Position numbers and translations under genes: made by a program. From NCBI GenBank assembly GCA_019187225.1, contig JABAQQ010000019.1, forward strand, positions 124,001-188,000: DNA of 64,000 nucleotides, read 5' to 3'. Shown here in pieces: positions 9,508-18,968 of this stretch (positions within the stretch are counted from its first letter, which is position 1; each line of letters opens with the position of its first letter). The notes under the pieces were generated by a model. That model saw only the letters and a program-made list of their open reading frames with translations, was not told the DNA's origin and made no database searches. The DNA comes from Saprospiraceae bacterium (GTDB lineage Bacteria > Bacteroidota > Bacteroidia > Chitinophagales > Saprospiraceae).

Positions 9508-9630
9508 CTCCCGAACAATGTCCGGGAGGCTGAAGAAGGTTTATCCGACGCGGGGCGTCGGATAAACCTTCTTCGAGAGTCGGGCAGAAAAAACAGGAAC
9601 GTTCCTACCGGGCAGATAGAAACGTTCCTG
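9508..9630 (-). promoter_or_regulatory. greA leader with three hairpins, attenuator-like
   Basis: In minus-strand order: a 10-bp stem (9594-9603 with 9621-9630), a perfect 19-bp stem with a 5-nt loop (9532-9550 with 9556-9574), and a 6-bp CGGGAG stem (9508-9513 with 9523-9528) followed by TTTTTC 25 bases before the greA ATG. All lie between the promoter box at 9648 and the gene. E. coli greA is known to have a leader terminator yielding the GraL RNAs; this is a structural parallel, not homology. Confidence 0.6.
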
Positions 9631-9647
9631 TGTTTGTAAAAGTTGCT

Positions 9648-9656
9648 GCAAAGATA
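9648..9656 (-). promoter_or_regulatory. Bacteroidota-type -7 box upstream of greA
   Basis: TATCTTTGC on the minus strand matches the TAnnTTTGC consensus of the primary sigma factor of Bacteroidota exactly. The -33 region is only T-rich. Expected start of transcription is near 9641, giving a leader of about 160 nt for greA. Confidence 0.7.
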
Positions 9657-9711
9657 CGGAGTATCTATAAAAGAGAAAAATTATCTCTCATTTTTTCGCG
9701 GCGGCATGGGT

Positions 9712-10758
9712 TTACAGTTCGAGCCGGATGCCGATGTTGTGTATGCCGTCGTAAATATCCGTTGCGCGGAAAGCGTAGTCCAGCGCGATGCGGGTATCAG
9801 AATCCTTTTTCACAGGCAGTGATACGCTGAGGCCGGCGCTCAGGCCATTGTCAATGGATGCTTCCACGTCGTTTGAATCGAACTCGTATTTGTATCCTGT
9901 GCGCAGGGCAAAATTCTGACCCAATGCAAATTCCAAACCGCCGCCTACCTGGTCGCGGGAGAAAGCATTGGATGTAAAGTTAAGCACCATGCTCAACCGG
10001 TTGACGCTGCCCAGCAGCCAATCGTAGGACATACCGATGTTCAGTTGGGAAGGCAGTTCAAAGGCCGCCGCCCGCTCATAGTACGTGTTGTCGTAGGGGA
10101 AAGTCGGGCCGGGGTTGGGCAATTGCTTGGAAAGGCCTTCTCCCCGGTATTGCATTTTCGGACCGACGTTGCGCAGCGAAATGCCGAATTTGAAGTTGTC
10201 TTTTTCGCCCGTCACGTATTGAACGCCCGCATCTATCGCAAAGGCGCTTGCCCGGGCATTGGAGACGGATTCATTGACAAATTTGGCGGTGACACCTACC
10301 GATACCTTGTTGGCAAACAAGTGCGAATAGGAAACGCCCATGTTGAAAAACGACGGGCTGAAAGTAGCTCCCGAACCTCCGGGAGTATCTTCGGTGGTGT
10401 AATCGAAATCGCCGAGATCCAGCGCGATCAGGTTGAAGCCGAAAGTTCCGCCTTTGCCGATGCGCTGGCCGAAACCGAGGGCGTTCACATTGATGCCTGC
10501 ACCCGAAAGATAACGGGTATGGCCCAACTGTATCTGGGTTTTGGTGATGCGCGAAAGGCCCGCAACGTTGAGGAAGATGGCTTCCGTACCCGTGATGCTG
10601 GCAGTGTTCATGGTATGCAGACCCGCGCTGCGCGCCCAGGGATTGATGAGCAATTGATTGGCGCCCGCTTCGCCCTGCCGGTCGGGGTTGCCTGCAAATG
10701 CGACGCCCGTGAGCAGCAACACGCACCAGGGAAGCAGGTATATGTATTTGTGATTCAT
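9712..10758 (-). CDS. PorV/PorQ-family outer membrane beta-barrel
   Basis: Outer membrane protein of 348 residues with signal peptide (1-22, ending VAFA) and a beta-strand-rich body of FadL/PorV type. The opening GANQLLINPWARSAGLHTMNTAS...EAIFLNVAGLSR is the typical N-terminus of the PorV/PorQ family, whose best-known member carries T9SS cargo on the surface. The end IGIRLEL has the terminal aromatic-free but hydrophobic strand pattern of a barrel. It is third in a minus-strand series after the TonB receptor and the giant secreted protein, so it may serve export or docking of that protein. Whether it is PorV itself cannot be decided from sequence reading. Confidence 0.82.
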   Translation of the reverse strand: MNHKYIYLLPWCVLLLTGVAFAGNPDRQGEAGANQLLINPWARSAGLHTMNTASITGTEAIFLNVAGLSRITKTQIQLGHTRYLSGAGINVNALGFGQRIGKGGTFGFNLIALDLGDFDYTTEDTPGGSGATFSPSFFNMGVSYSHLFANKVSVGVTAKFVNESVSNARASAFAIDAGVQYVTGEKDNFKFGISLRNVGPKMQYRGEGLSKQLPNPGPTFPYDNTYYERAAAFELPSQLNIGMSYDWLLGSVNRLSMVLNFTSNAFSRDQVGGGLEFALGQNFALRTGYKYEFDSNDVEASIDNGLSAGLSVSLPVKKDSDTRIALDYAFRATDIYDGIHNIGIRLEL

Positions 10759-10805
10759 GATTTTTGATTGAAAGTTTGCTAAAACGTTGTCCGTTTGCAG
10801 TGATC

Positions 10806-10893
10806 GGTTACCAGTTATTGGTTATCAGTTGCGGGTTCTGTTTGTTCGTTTTTACAGACGAATACTAAATACCGTTAACTGATAACCAATAAC
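10806..10893. repeat. inverted CCAATAA-type spacer between surface-operon genes
   Basis: A perfect 17-bp inverted repeat (10814-10830 with 10877-10893, word GTTATTGGTTATCAG) plus further CGATAACCAATT copies to 10913. It lies between the stop of the giant secreted protein gene and the PorV/PorQ-like start. Confidence 0.8.
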
Positions 10894-10910
10894 CAATTCC
10901 CGATAACCAA

Positions 10911-13900
10911 TTACAACCCTGAGGGGTCAAATTGTCGCGCTATGCCAAACCACTTGATGGTTCGTTCACCCAATTCCGGATTTGCTACGTGTATCAAATA
11001 GACACCGCTGGCCACCGGAATACCCTTGTTGTTTTTCAAATCCCACTCGAGCGCATCGGTGATCTGCTGGTATGGCGCATACACTTCATTGCGCTGGTAT
11101 TGGCGGATGAATTTGCCATCGAGCGAGTAAATGGTCACAGTACACTTCCCGGGAAGATTGGTGATCTTAATGGTATTGGTGAACTGCGACGTTTCGTATT
11201 GCGAGAAGCCATAATACGGGTTGGGTACGACTTTGATGGAATCGAGCGCGTTGGCGATCTGAATTTCCGTCAAAGGTTGCGATTGCCGACCCTGAATTTT
11301 GAATTGATAACGCGGGTGACCTGTCTTTTTGCCTGCGTTGTCGTCCTGATACCAGGTCTGGTACGGATTGTCCACACGGAGTTTGATGGTCACATCGTTC
11401 GGAATAAGTCCTTCGCGCAGCGTCTTCAGTTGGGTGCCGTTGGCCATCTGGAGCATGCCCGCCCAGGCGATGTTCCTTACCTGCTGCACTTTTGCGGAGC
11501 CCAGGAAGTTGTTCAATTCAGGCGTGAACCGCCGGCGAAGTGTTTCGCATTCGTCGTAAGGCGTGTTCATGACGTACACAAAGTGCTGGCCGCCCAGGAT
11601 CAGATCGAAGAAACTGGTAAAGTTGTTGCTCGTTTCGCGCACCACCTGATCCGTCGGGTTCCAGAGCATGTCGCGGCCCGTGAAAGTCGGGTCGAGGGCG
11701 CTGCTGTAGCACGAGTTTTCGCCGAAGAAGATGTTCAGACGCTGACCCGTTTCCACGTCAATAGCATAGCCGGGGAACCAGCCCATACCGCGAATCGGCT
11801 GACCCGCGTCGGGCGCGCCTGCGGGTGCTACGGCGCCATCGGGATCGGGAAGACCGTCGTTGTTGTTGTCGTCCTTGCCGACGGAGGGCGCATAACGCAC
11901 GTCGAATGTCACGCGTTCCTTGTTGGCCGGACTTTCGGTTTGCAAAGTCGGATCCTGAATGGCGGCATACGTGCCATTGGTATAATACCATGAAGCGGTT
12001 TCGATGACCACGCAACGGCTCCATTTCGACTTGTCGCTGGTAAGGACGATGTCAACGTTCGGGAGCTTGGCGAGTTTTTCGCGACGTTGCGCCGGGTTGC
12101 CATTGGCAGTACCGTTCAGGGCAATGCTGCCGTTCATCTCCGTCCATGCAGGGGTGAACATCGGTTCAAAATCCGTCAGCGGCGTCAGGCGCCAATCGCA
12201 CAAAGTATAAGGTACGAAAAATCCGTCGCCCAATGTCGAAAGTTCCTGGCTCGGGTCGAACTCTTCGTCAATCTCCAGTTTTTGCGTTTTCACGAAGTTG
12301 AATATACCGTTTTCCTGATCGGCAAAACCCGCCAGCCATTGCTGGTTTCGGTTGCTGTATTCGATTTCACCGCCGATGGCGCCGTTGGATTCGTCCTGAT
12401 TCAGGCTGCCCGATTCGGCTTGCTGGGTGATGTTCACGGAAAAGCCGTATTCCTTGACGATCTGTTCGTTGATTTCGCTGATGGTACGGTCGGAAACAAT
12501 GACCGCGCCATCGGGCAGGCGGCGCAATTCCCAACGGGTGGTGTCGTCCAGCTTTGTGTCGGTCATATTGCCGTCCACCATGCGCAGTTCGTAATCGCCG
12601 TCTTTTACCTCGAAGGGATTGAAGATGGTGATGTTGAGCGGACCGCGACCGGTCTTGTATGTCAAAGCGGTATCCGCCAGCGCTCCCGTCCACAGATTGG
12701 CACGGGTAGTGCTGTCGAGGTCGAGGAAATTGCCGCCGTTGCCGGCGCCTTCCAGTCTGGTGACCACCACGCCATCGCCGTACGACGACTGCAATGCCTG
12801 ATCTATCACCGGACGCGGAATTACCGTGATGATACTGATCTGGGTACCGTCGCCATTTTGACGGCCGGGCAGGTAAGACCGCTGTTGGCCGGGCGGCGGA
12901 GCTGACAATGGGTCAAATGTGTCGAAATTATTGTAAGCATAGGCGATCACCGCGAAGTAGTACTTCTTGTGATTGATCAGCCGCTTGTCGTTGCCGGTGG
13001 CAAATTTGTCGTCTTTGATGCTGAAAGTATGGCGGATGCCCTTGTCTTCGCCCTGTACCTGAAGAACGGGTACGTAGACGGGTTTGTCCTTGTCGCTCGG
13101 ATTGAATGTTTCTTCCCAGTTGTAGATCGAAGTGATGCCATTACGAATGTCCACCTGGTATACCAATCGGCTCTTATCCGGGTCGCTTTCGAATTCGGCA
13201 TTGGAGACGTTCGGATTTGTCAATTGATAGATTTTGTAGCCCTCGAACTTGTAGTAAGTACTTTCGAGCTCCTCCGGTGTGGGAGGCGCGGCAGGCGGTG
13301 TATGTTTCTTCAGAGAGTCCGGAGCCAGGAAATCCTGTTCGCGGTAGGCTTCATTCACGTTGTTGGAAGGCGCCACGTTGGTGAGCACGGCCACAACTTC
13401 CTGGTTCAATTCGATCCAGTCCACGTTCGGTGCATTGGGACCGTCGAGAATATCGAAGCAGTTGTCAAACAATCCTTGCGCCAGTTTGTCGGCCCGGAGC
13501 AGTTGTTCCAGATCCGGGCATGGATAGGTAATGTCCGGCACCCACGGCACGCCGATGATGAGTTCGTTTACGGCGCCGGGTTGCAGGGTGAACGGCCCGG
13601 AGGCTTGCAAGGTACGACGGTCGCCAAACGGAAGGTTCACTTCGCACATGGACCAACCGCCGCTGTTAGGCGCATCGGTGAAAGCATAGTTTATGTTGGC
13701 ACCGCCACTCTGATAACCGCTGCCGCCATACTGGAACGGAGAACCGTCTTTCCAGTGGCCGGTCAGATAGCGGTAAAATTCGAGCGGCAGGTCGGGGTCG
13801 GTAGTAGCGGCCGGCCAGGTTCCCACGCCGGGGTTGTTGTAATAGACAAAAGAAGACATGCCTATTTCCACCGGTTCGAATAGCGAATCGCCGGTGACGG

Positions 13901-15023
13901 GGTCAATTCTGTCGAACTGGACCGAGTCGGGATATACGGGGCCGCGGAAATAGTCCACACCGAGGATGGGTACTTTATCGCAATAGGAAGCAACCCCCTG
14001 ATCACAGGTGCAACCGGTAGTGCCGTCCACCGGGTCCTGGTTGTATACGTACATCAGGTTGGTGGCTGTGTCGCAACCGATATAGTCATCCGTATAACAA
14101 CCCAAATCGGGGTCAACCCACATGGCAAAGAAAGTGGAGTCAATGCGGTCAACCGCCCGGTTGATGAGTTTGTAGCGCTGGAAGGTCATGTCGTTCAATT
14201 CGTCGTTGGTGACGTAGCTGAACGACTGCACCTGCACCTCCATCTGGATCGGCGTGCCTTTCGTGCGGGCGTGTTCGGCGCCGCCGCCCTGGTCGTTGTA
14301 AATCCAGAAGATCATTTCGTCCGGATAGCGGTCGAGCGCGCAGCCGCGGATCTCGATAGATGGGTAGTCGCCCTCGAGCGGTTTGTAGTCGCCGTCGCCA
14401 TTGACATCGTAGAAACCGGCGAGTGCCTGTTGCGTATAGGGAAGGTCGAAGCCCCATACATCGGCAAAATAGGGGTTGCCGCGGGCAGGCCATCCTTTCA
14501 CACCTTTCGGAATGTCCGCATCGCTCAGATTGCCTGCGGCAAGATTGGCCAGGTGTCTGCGAATTTCTTCACCGGTCACGCGGAAATGGCGGTCCCAGTT
14601 GTCGCAGGTAAAAGATTCCGTAAGACCCGCTTCATTGAGCGGGCCGGGCCAGAAGTCATTGGCGCCGCCTGCGCGATAGTCCTGGCAGGCCAGCTTCAGG
14701 TTTTTAGCAGGGTCTACACCGCCCAGCCATACCGAAGCGGCAAAAATGGACGATACTTCGCGCTGACCGGAAGAAACATCCACTTTCGGCACAATATAAC
14801 GACCGTCGTTGAAGTCCCACCAGCAGTCGCCGCCGCCCAGCAGGCGGGCGCGTACGTTGTTGATTTCCTGGTCAATCTGCGACTCGGAGTTGGCGCAAAC
14901 GTCGCGATATTTTACTTTGTTGGTGTTGGCAGGACGGCGGTAGTTGTCGGGAACGTGGGCAAAGACCCCGCTCCATACAACGCATGCCAGTATCGCTGCT
15001 ATCCAAATTCTGTAATGACGCAT
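10911..15023 (-). CDS. giant secreted protein with T9SS-like C-terminus
   Basis: Secreted protein of 1370 residues; signal peptide about 1-22 (IWIAAILACVVWSGVFA). The central part has no fold I can name; it is rich in aromatic and acidic residues and has a DNNNDGLPDPDGA segment like calcium-binding thrombospondin type 3 repeats near residue 1045. The last 110 residues (VVPNPYYGFSQYETSQ...GVYLIHVANPELGERTIKWFGI) resemble FlgD-Ig/T9SS C-terminal domains, so cell-surface delivery by T9SS is likely. It sits 30 bases after the TonB receptor gene, with a PorV/PorQ-like barrel next; this trio recurs in Bacteroidota (family knowledge). Role unknown. Confidence 0.75.
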   Translation of the reverse strand: MRHYRIWIAAILACVVWSGVFAHVPDNYRRPANTNKVKYRDVCANSESQIDQEINNVRARLLGGGDCWWDFNDGRYIVPKVDVSSGQREVSSIFAASVWLGGVDPAKNLKLACQDYRAGGANDFWPGPLNEAGLTESFTCDNWDRHFRVTGEEIRRHLANLAAGNLSDADIPKGVKGWPARGNPYFADVWGFDLPYTQQALAGFYDVNGDGDYKPLEGDYPSIEIRGCALDRYPDEMIFWIYNDQGGGAEHARTKGTPIQMEVQVQSFSYVTNDELNDMTFQRYKLINRAVDRIDSTFFAMWVDPDLGCYTDDYIGCDTATNLMYVYNQDPVDGTTGCTCDQGVASYCDKVPILGVDYFRGPVYPDSVQFDRIDPVTGDSLFEPVEIGMSSFVYYNNPGVGTWPAATTDPDLPLEFYRYLTGHWKDGSPFQYGGSGYQSGGANINYAFTDAPNSGGWSMCEVNLPFGDRRTLQASGPFTLQPGAVNELIIGVPWVPDITYPCPDLEQLLRADKLAQGLFDNCFDILDGPNAPNVDWIELNQEVVAVLTNVAPSNNVNEAYREQDFLAPDSLKKHTPPAAPPTPEELESTYYKFEGYKIYQLTNPNVSNAEFESDPDKSRLVYQVDIRNGITSIYNWEETFNPSDKDKPVYVPVLQVQGEDKGIRHTFSIKDDKFATGNDKRLINHKKYYFAVIAYAYNNFDTFDPLSAPPPGQQRSYLPGRQNGDGTQISIITVIPRPVIDQALQSSYGDGVVVTRLEGAGNGGNFLDLDSTTRANLWTGALADTALTYKTGRGPLNITIFNPFEVKDGDYELRMVDGNMTDTKLDDTTRWELRRLPDGAVIVSDRTISEINEQIVKEYGFSVNITQQAESGSLNQDESNGAIGGEIEYSNRNQQWLAGFADQENGIFNFVKTQKLEIDEEFDPSQELSTLGDGFFVPYTLCDWRLTPLTDFEPMFTPAWTEMNGSIALNGTANGNPAQRREKLAKLPNVDIVLTSDKSKWSRCVVIETASWYYTNGTYAAIQDPTLQTESPANKERVTFDVRYAPSVGKDDNNNDGLPDPDGAVAPAGAPDAGQPIRGMGWFPGYAIDVETGQRLNIFFGENSCYSSALDPTFTGRDMLWNPTDQVVRETSNNFTSFFDLILGGQHFVYVMNTPYDECETLRRRFTPELNNFLGSAKVQQVRNIAWAGMLQMANGTQLKTLREGLIPNDVTIKLRVDNPYQTWYQDDNAGKKTGHPRYQFKIQGRQSQPLTEIQIANALDSIKVVPNPYYGFSQYETSQFTNTIKITNLPGKCTVTIYSLDGKFIRQYQRNEVYAPYQQITDALEWDLKNNKGIPVASGVYLIHVANPELGERTIKWFGIARQFDPSGL

Positions 15024-15053
15024 GGTTTTTATATTTTAAGTTTTTAATTTTAA

Positions 15054-18000
15054 TTAGAACTCAAACACTGCGCCCACATACATGCGGCGCGGCAGCGTGA
15101 AGTTGTTCGGGTTGCGAACCACCCATGAATAAGAAGCCAGGTAAGCATCCCGGCTGCGGCCGGTGTCTTCCACGCCATCCACGATGGACTGACCTTGCGC
15201 GGTCGCCAGGTAGCCATCGTCGGTCGGCGAGCCGGTAGCCGGATAAACGCCGATGACGTTTCTGCGGTCGAGCAGGTTGGATACGCGGAAATAGATGTTC
15301 AGGTTGAGCGGATTTTTGCCTTGCGGCGCCAGGTTGAACGATTTGTCTACGCGCAGGTCGAGGTTGAAACGCCATGGCAGGCGGTTGCCATTGATCGCAC
15401 CCAGCGTACCTTCCCCGTCAAAACGCGTGGGGATTTGTTTGGCCGTGTAAGGGCGGCCCGATACCGCGTAAGTCTGGATATTGATGCCAAAGTTCGAAAG
15501 AATGTCTTTGCCGCCAATGCGCGGGCCGTTGTAACGGTTGCCTTCTGCAAAACGATAGTCAATGATGGCGTTGATGTTGTGGCGTTCGTCGAAATCGAGG
15601 GGGAACAGCGTACGGATATTGCCCCGTGTTGTCAGGCCGCGCTGGGAGTCGGCAGTAGAGCCGGTTCCGTCGGCGAATTGCAGCGTGTAGGCGATGCGTA
15701 TTTCTACATTGCGGATACGCCTCAGATCATATTGAACCGTGAAGCCTTTTACCGTACCGAAGTCAATGTTGCCATACGTATCATAACGGCCGATGGTCGG
15801 CACGTAAAGAATGGTACGGCGCTGGATCATGTCGCGCATTTCGCGGTAGTAAGCCGAGAATTTGAGCGCGGAATTTTGATTCAGGCGTTGCTGAAAACCT
15901 ACTTCATAGTCTACCACCCGTTCCGGCAACAAATTGGCATTATTGGCAGGAGTGCGGCCGGGCACATAGAAATAGAAGTAGTTGAGCGGCGTCACCTCCC
16001 AGTTGCTCGGTGGGCGCTGCACCAGAATATCGTAGTGGGCGAAGAAGTTGGCATCTTCCGAGATAGGGAACGAAAATGCCAGGCGCGGCAACCAGCTGAC
16101 CTGCGGTGTATAATCCTCGAACGAAAGGTCCGGATTGAAACGCGGGTCGGTGATCTCATCTCCTGCAATGGTATCGAACAGGTACGGAGTGACCACGCCG
16201 CCGCCGAAGATCAGGTTGCCGTCGTTGGCTTGCCTACCGTCGGCGAAATACCAGGTGTCGCCGTCGCGGAAGGCTTTCGGCGAAGCATCGGTCGGGCCCT
16301 GCACATACACTTTGTAGTCGTCGCCGATATTGCCGGGACGTGGCGGAGCGGAGACTGTGGCGTAGTAATCTTTTGCCGTCATGATCTGGTACAGTGAGTA
16401 CGGATCGCGCATCACTTTGGTGTTCAGGTCGAATCGTTCTACCCGAAGGCCCAGGCTAAAGATCATTTTATTAAAAGTAAACTTGTCTTTGATGAACGCA
16501 GCCTGGTACAAAGGACGGAGCGGCGCTACGGGGAAGTCGCGCACGCCGTCGGCGTCGCGGCTGGTGAAAAATTCGTTGAACGTGTAATCGCCCGTCAATT
16601 TTTCCCCCGTATAGGTATAACCATAATAGCCCAGCAGGTTCTGATCGGTCAGTTCGCGCGGAGAGAACATATCGAGGCTCAGCTGATCGGGGCGCAATTC
16701 GTCAATGCTGACGTCGGCATCCGGTGCTACGCCGAGCGCCTCGCGTATTTTTCTGTAAAATTTGTTGTCGCCCGTTTGGTCGGGAGAAAGCACCAGGTTG
16801 GCATACTGGTCAATCGAATCGCCGATGATGGGCGAAAAGATCGGATCCCAGAACCTGCCGATAATCTTATTGGTATCCAGTCCATTGAAACCGTCGTCAA
16901 CAGAAAGTCTTGCCAATGTCCACAGGGAGGATGTGGGGCTGGTGCGTTCGGGCAGTACGGTCCAGTTGCGCAGCGTACGCTGTTCGTTGAGCAGGCCGAA
17001 CTGGATGTTGTGCGTTCCGGAACGGCCCAGTTTCAGGTCGAAACCGGCCGATGCGGTGATGGTCATCACGTCGGTTTCATTCTTGTTGTACCGGTTATAC
17101 ACCAGTCCGGTGTTGGCGTGCATACCGGCCCAGATATCATCGTATACGCCCGAAAATTGGCCGTTGAATGCATTCTGGAACCCATCAATATTGTTATAAG
17201 CAACCAAATCCGGGTTGGGAATGACCACTTGATTCTCGCCATTGAGGTATCCGTAATCAAAGCCCTCGAAAAGAATGTTGTTGCCTACGTGCACGATATT
17301 GCCTACCTCGTTGGGCAACGCAACCGGAATATATTCGCTGTAAAAACGTCCGATATAACCGTAGTCAAACAGGCGATCCTCGTGGCGCGGGTCATAAGTG
17401 GTGCCGTTGACGCGTTCGAAACCGAACTGCAACTGGTAGTTGGCGTTGGTGATGGACACTCGTCCGGGATCTGAGTTGTCCGGTTCGTTGCTGCCCAGGC
17501 GGTGGCGGAAACGGGCGATACCGCGATAACGGCGGCTGTATTCGGTGGGGTTGTTGCGCGAATTCAGCAGGCGCCAGCCACCTTGAGTTTCCTTGTTTTG
17601 GACATCCTTCAGGGTTCCGGTCACACTGAAATCAATGTTGTCGGTCAGGCGGAAGTCCAGTTTTCCTGTAACGTCAATATCACGGCGCTCTTCGTCGGGG
17701 CGGTAATCGAGCGTATTCACGCTATCCTGCGTCAGATTTTCAGCCGCAGAAATGATGTTGCCGTTCTGAGTGATGATCGGATTGGCCTGAAGGCGACCCA
17801 ATACATTCTCGGGATCGAGCAACTTGGCGCGTTCTGCATCGGCAATTGCCTGGTCGCTGCTATAGAATTTGGCCATGTCAATCCCTGCGCCTTTCACCTG
17901 GTAAACCGGTATCGCGGGGGGATCGTCGTCTTTTTGGGACAAAAACTGTCCGGACAGGCGAAAGCCCACTATCGTGCGGGAGGAACCGTCGTCGAATTTC

Positions 18001-18770
18001 TTTTTTAAGATGGGGCCGCTGATGTTGGCCGTGGTCAGCAGCCATCCGTACGGATCGAGTCCGTAGGAGGTTTCCGCCTCGACAGCGCCGTGGTATTCGC
18101 TGGCCGGGCCCTTTGTGATCAGAGAGATAACGCCGCCGGTCACGTCGCCGTATTCCGCGCCGAGACCGCCCGTCACTACCTGCAATTGCTCGATGTCCTG
18201 CACCGGCGGCATGGAGCCGCTCACCCGGATACCGTCAATATAATAGTTGGTAGCATTGGAACGCGAACCCTTGATGTTCACGTCTCCGCCGTCCACCGAA
18301 GTTGTACCAGCAGTGGTGGCCACAATAGCGTTGACACTTCTGGTAGGCAGGTTTTTGATCTGGTCGGAAGTGAGGGTTTGGCCGCCCTGCGTTTTGTCCT
18401 GCTCGATGAGCGGAACCTTGAATGCGCTGACCACCACGCCTTCAATCACAAGATTACTGGACATTGCCTGGTCCAGAAATGTAATTTGGTTGGAAATAAC
18501 TTTTACACCTGTTACACGCTGCGCGTTGTAACCGGTGTAAGAGAATTCCACGTCGTACGTGCCGGGATCCAGCGGAGCTATCCGGTAGTTGCCGTCGTAA
18601 TCCGTAATGGAACCGCGTACGATGTCGGCGCCTTTCAGCACTTTGACGGTGGCTCCGATCAGACCTTCGCCTTTGTCATCCGTTACCTTGCCCTGTAAGA
18701 CGGTTGTTTGGGCAAGTACGGCTCCGGCGCTGAGGAGCATCGCAAATGTTAAGAGTAATGAACGTACCAT
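15054..18770 (-). CDS. TonB-dependent receptor with carboxypeptidase-regulatory-like N-domain
   Basis: Outer membrane receptor of 1238 residues. Signal peptide about 1-21 (ending GAVLA), then a CarboxypepD_reg-like domain (TVLQGKVTDDKGEGLIGATVKV, ending near residue 105), a plug domain (TLTSDQIKNLPTRSVNAIV...YYIDGIRVSG...TGGLGAEYGDVTGGVI) and a long barrel ending in RMYVGAVFEF with the terminal Phe typical of outer membrane proteins. It imports a ligand with energy from TonB; which one is not indicated. The frame stays open 27 bases upstream to a TTG, but ATG 18770 gives a standard signal peptide and is preferred. It leads the operon with the giant secreted protein and the PorV/PorQ-like barrel. 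Confidence 0.93.
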   Translation of the reverse strand: MVRSLLLTFAMLLSAGAVLAQTTVLQGKVTDDKGEGLIGATVKVLKGADIVRGSITDYDGNYRIAPLDPGTYDVEFSYTGYNAQRVTGVKVISNQITFLDQAMSSNLVIEGVVVSAFKVPLIEQDKTQGGQTLTSDQIKNLPTRSVNAIVATTAGTTSVDGGDVNIKGSRSNATNYYIDGIRVSGSMPPVQDIEQLQVVTGGLGAEYGDVTGGVISLITKGPASEYHGAVEAETSYGLDPYGWLLTTANISGPILKKKFDDGSSRTIVGFRLSGQFLSQKDDDPPAIPVYQVKGAGIDMAKFYSSDQAIADAERAKLLDPENVLGRLQANPIITQNGNIISAAENLTQDSVNTLDYRPDEERRDIDVTGKLDFRLTDNIDFSVTGTLKDVQNKETQGGWRLLNSRNNPTEYSRRYRGIARFRHRLGSNEPDNSDPGRVSITNANYQLQFGFERVNGTTYDPRHEDRLFDYGYIGRFYSEYIPVALPNEVGNIVHVGNNILFEGFDYGYLNGENQVVIPNPDLVAYNNIDGFQNAFNGQFSGVYDDIWAGMHANTGLVYNRYNKNETDVMTITASAGFDLKLGRSGTHNIQFGLLNEQRTLRNWTVLPERTSPTSSLWTLARLSVDDGFNGLDTNKIIGRFWDPIFSPIIGDSIDQYANLVLSPDQTGDNKFYRKIREALGVAPDADVSIDELRPDQLSLDMFSPRELTDQNLLGYYGYTYTGEKLTGDYTFNEFFTSRDADGVRDFPVAPLRPLYQAAFIKDKFTFNKMIFSLGLRVERFDLNTKVMRDPYSLYQIMTAKDYYATVSAPPRPGNIGDDYKVYVQGPTDASPKAFRDGDTWYFADGRQANDGNLIFGGGVVTPYLFDTIAGDEITDPRFNPDLSFEDYTPQVSWLPRLAFSFPISEDANFFAHYDILVQRPPSNWEVTPLNYFYFYVPGRTPANNANLLPERVVDYEVGFQQRLNQNSALKFSAYYREMRDMIQRRTILYVPTIGRYDTYGNIDFGTVKGFTVQYDLRRIRNVEIRIAYTLQFADGTGSTADSQRGLTTRGNIRTLFPLDFDERHNINAIIDYRFAEGNRYNGPRIGGKDILSNFGINIQTYAVSGRPYTAKQIPTRFDGEGTLGAINGNRLPWRFNLDLRVDKSFNLAPQGKNPLNLNIYFRVSNLLDRRNVIGVYPATGSPTDDGYLATAQGQSIVDGVEDTGRSRDAYLASYSWVVRNPNNFTLPRRMYVGAVFEF

Positions 18771-18968
18771 AGAACAGAGGTTAAGAAAGTGTTTCAAAAG
18801 AGCGGGACTGCACTGCCCGGAAGCCCGTTCCGGAGGCCGCTTTGCCCCGCTGCACTGAAATTTCTGCTTGCTTTAATTGGTTAACGATTTATTAAAAATG
18901 GCCGCAATGATAGTAAAACCCTCGTGTAGCCGTGAAATATTGGCAAATAATGTTGCGATTTTGACATT

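Noticed and set aside
10932..11993. Long open frames opposite the giant secreted protein and TonB receptor
   Set aside because: They are antisense shadows of GC-rich coding sequence, without family motifs or promoters.
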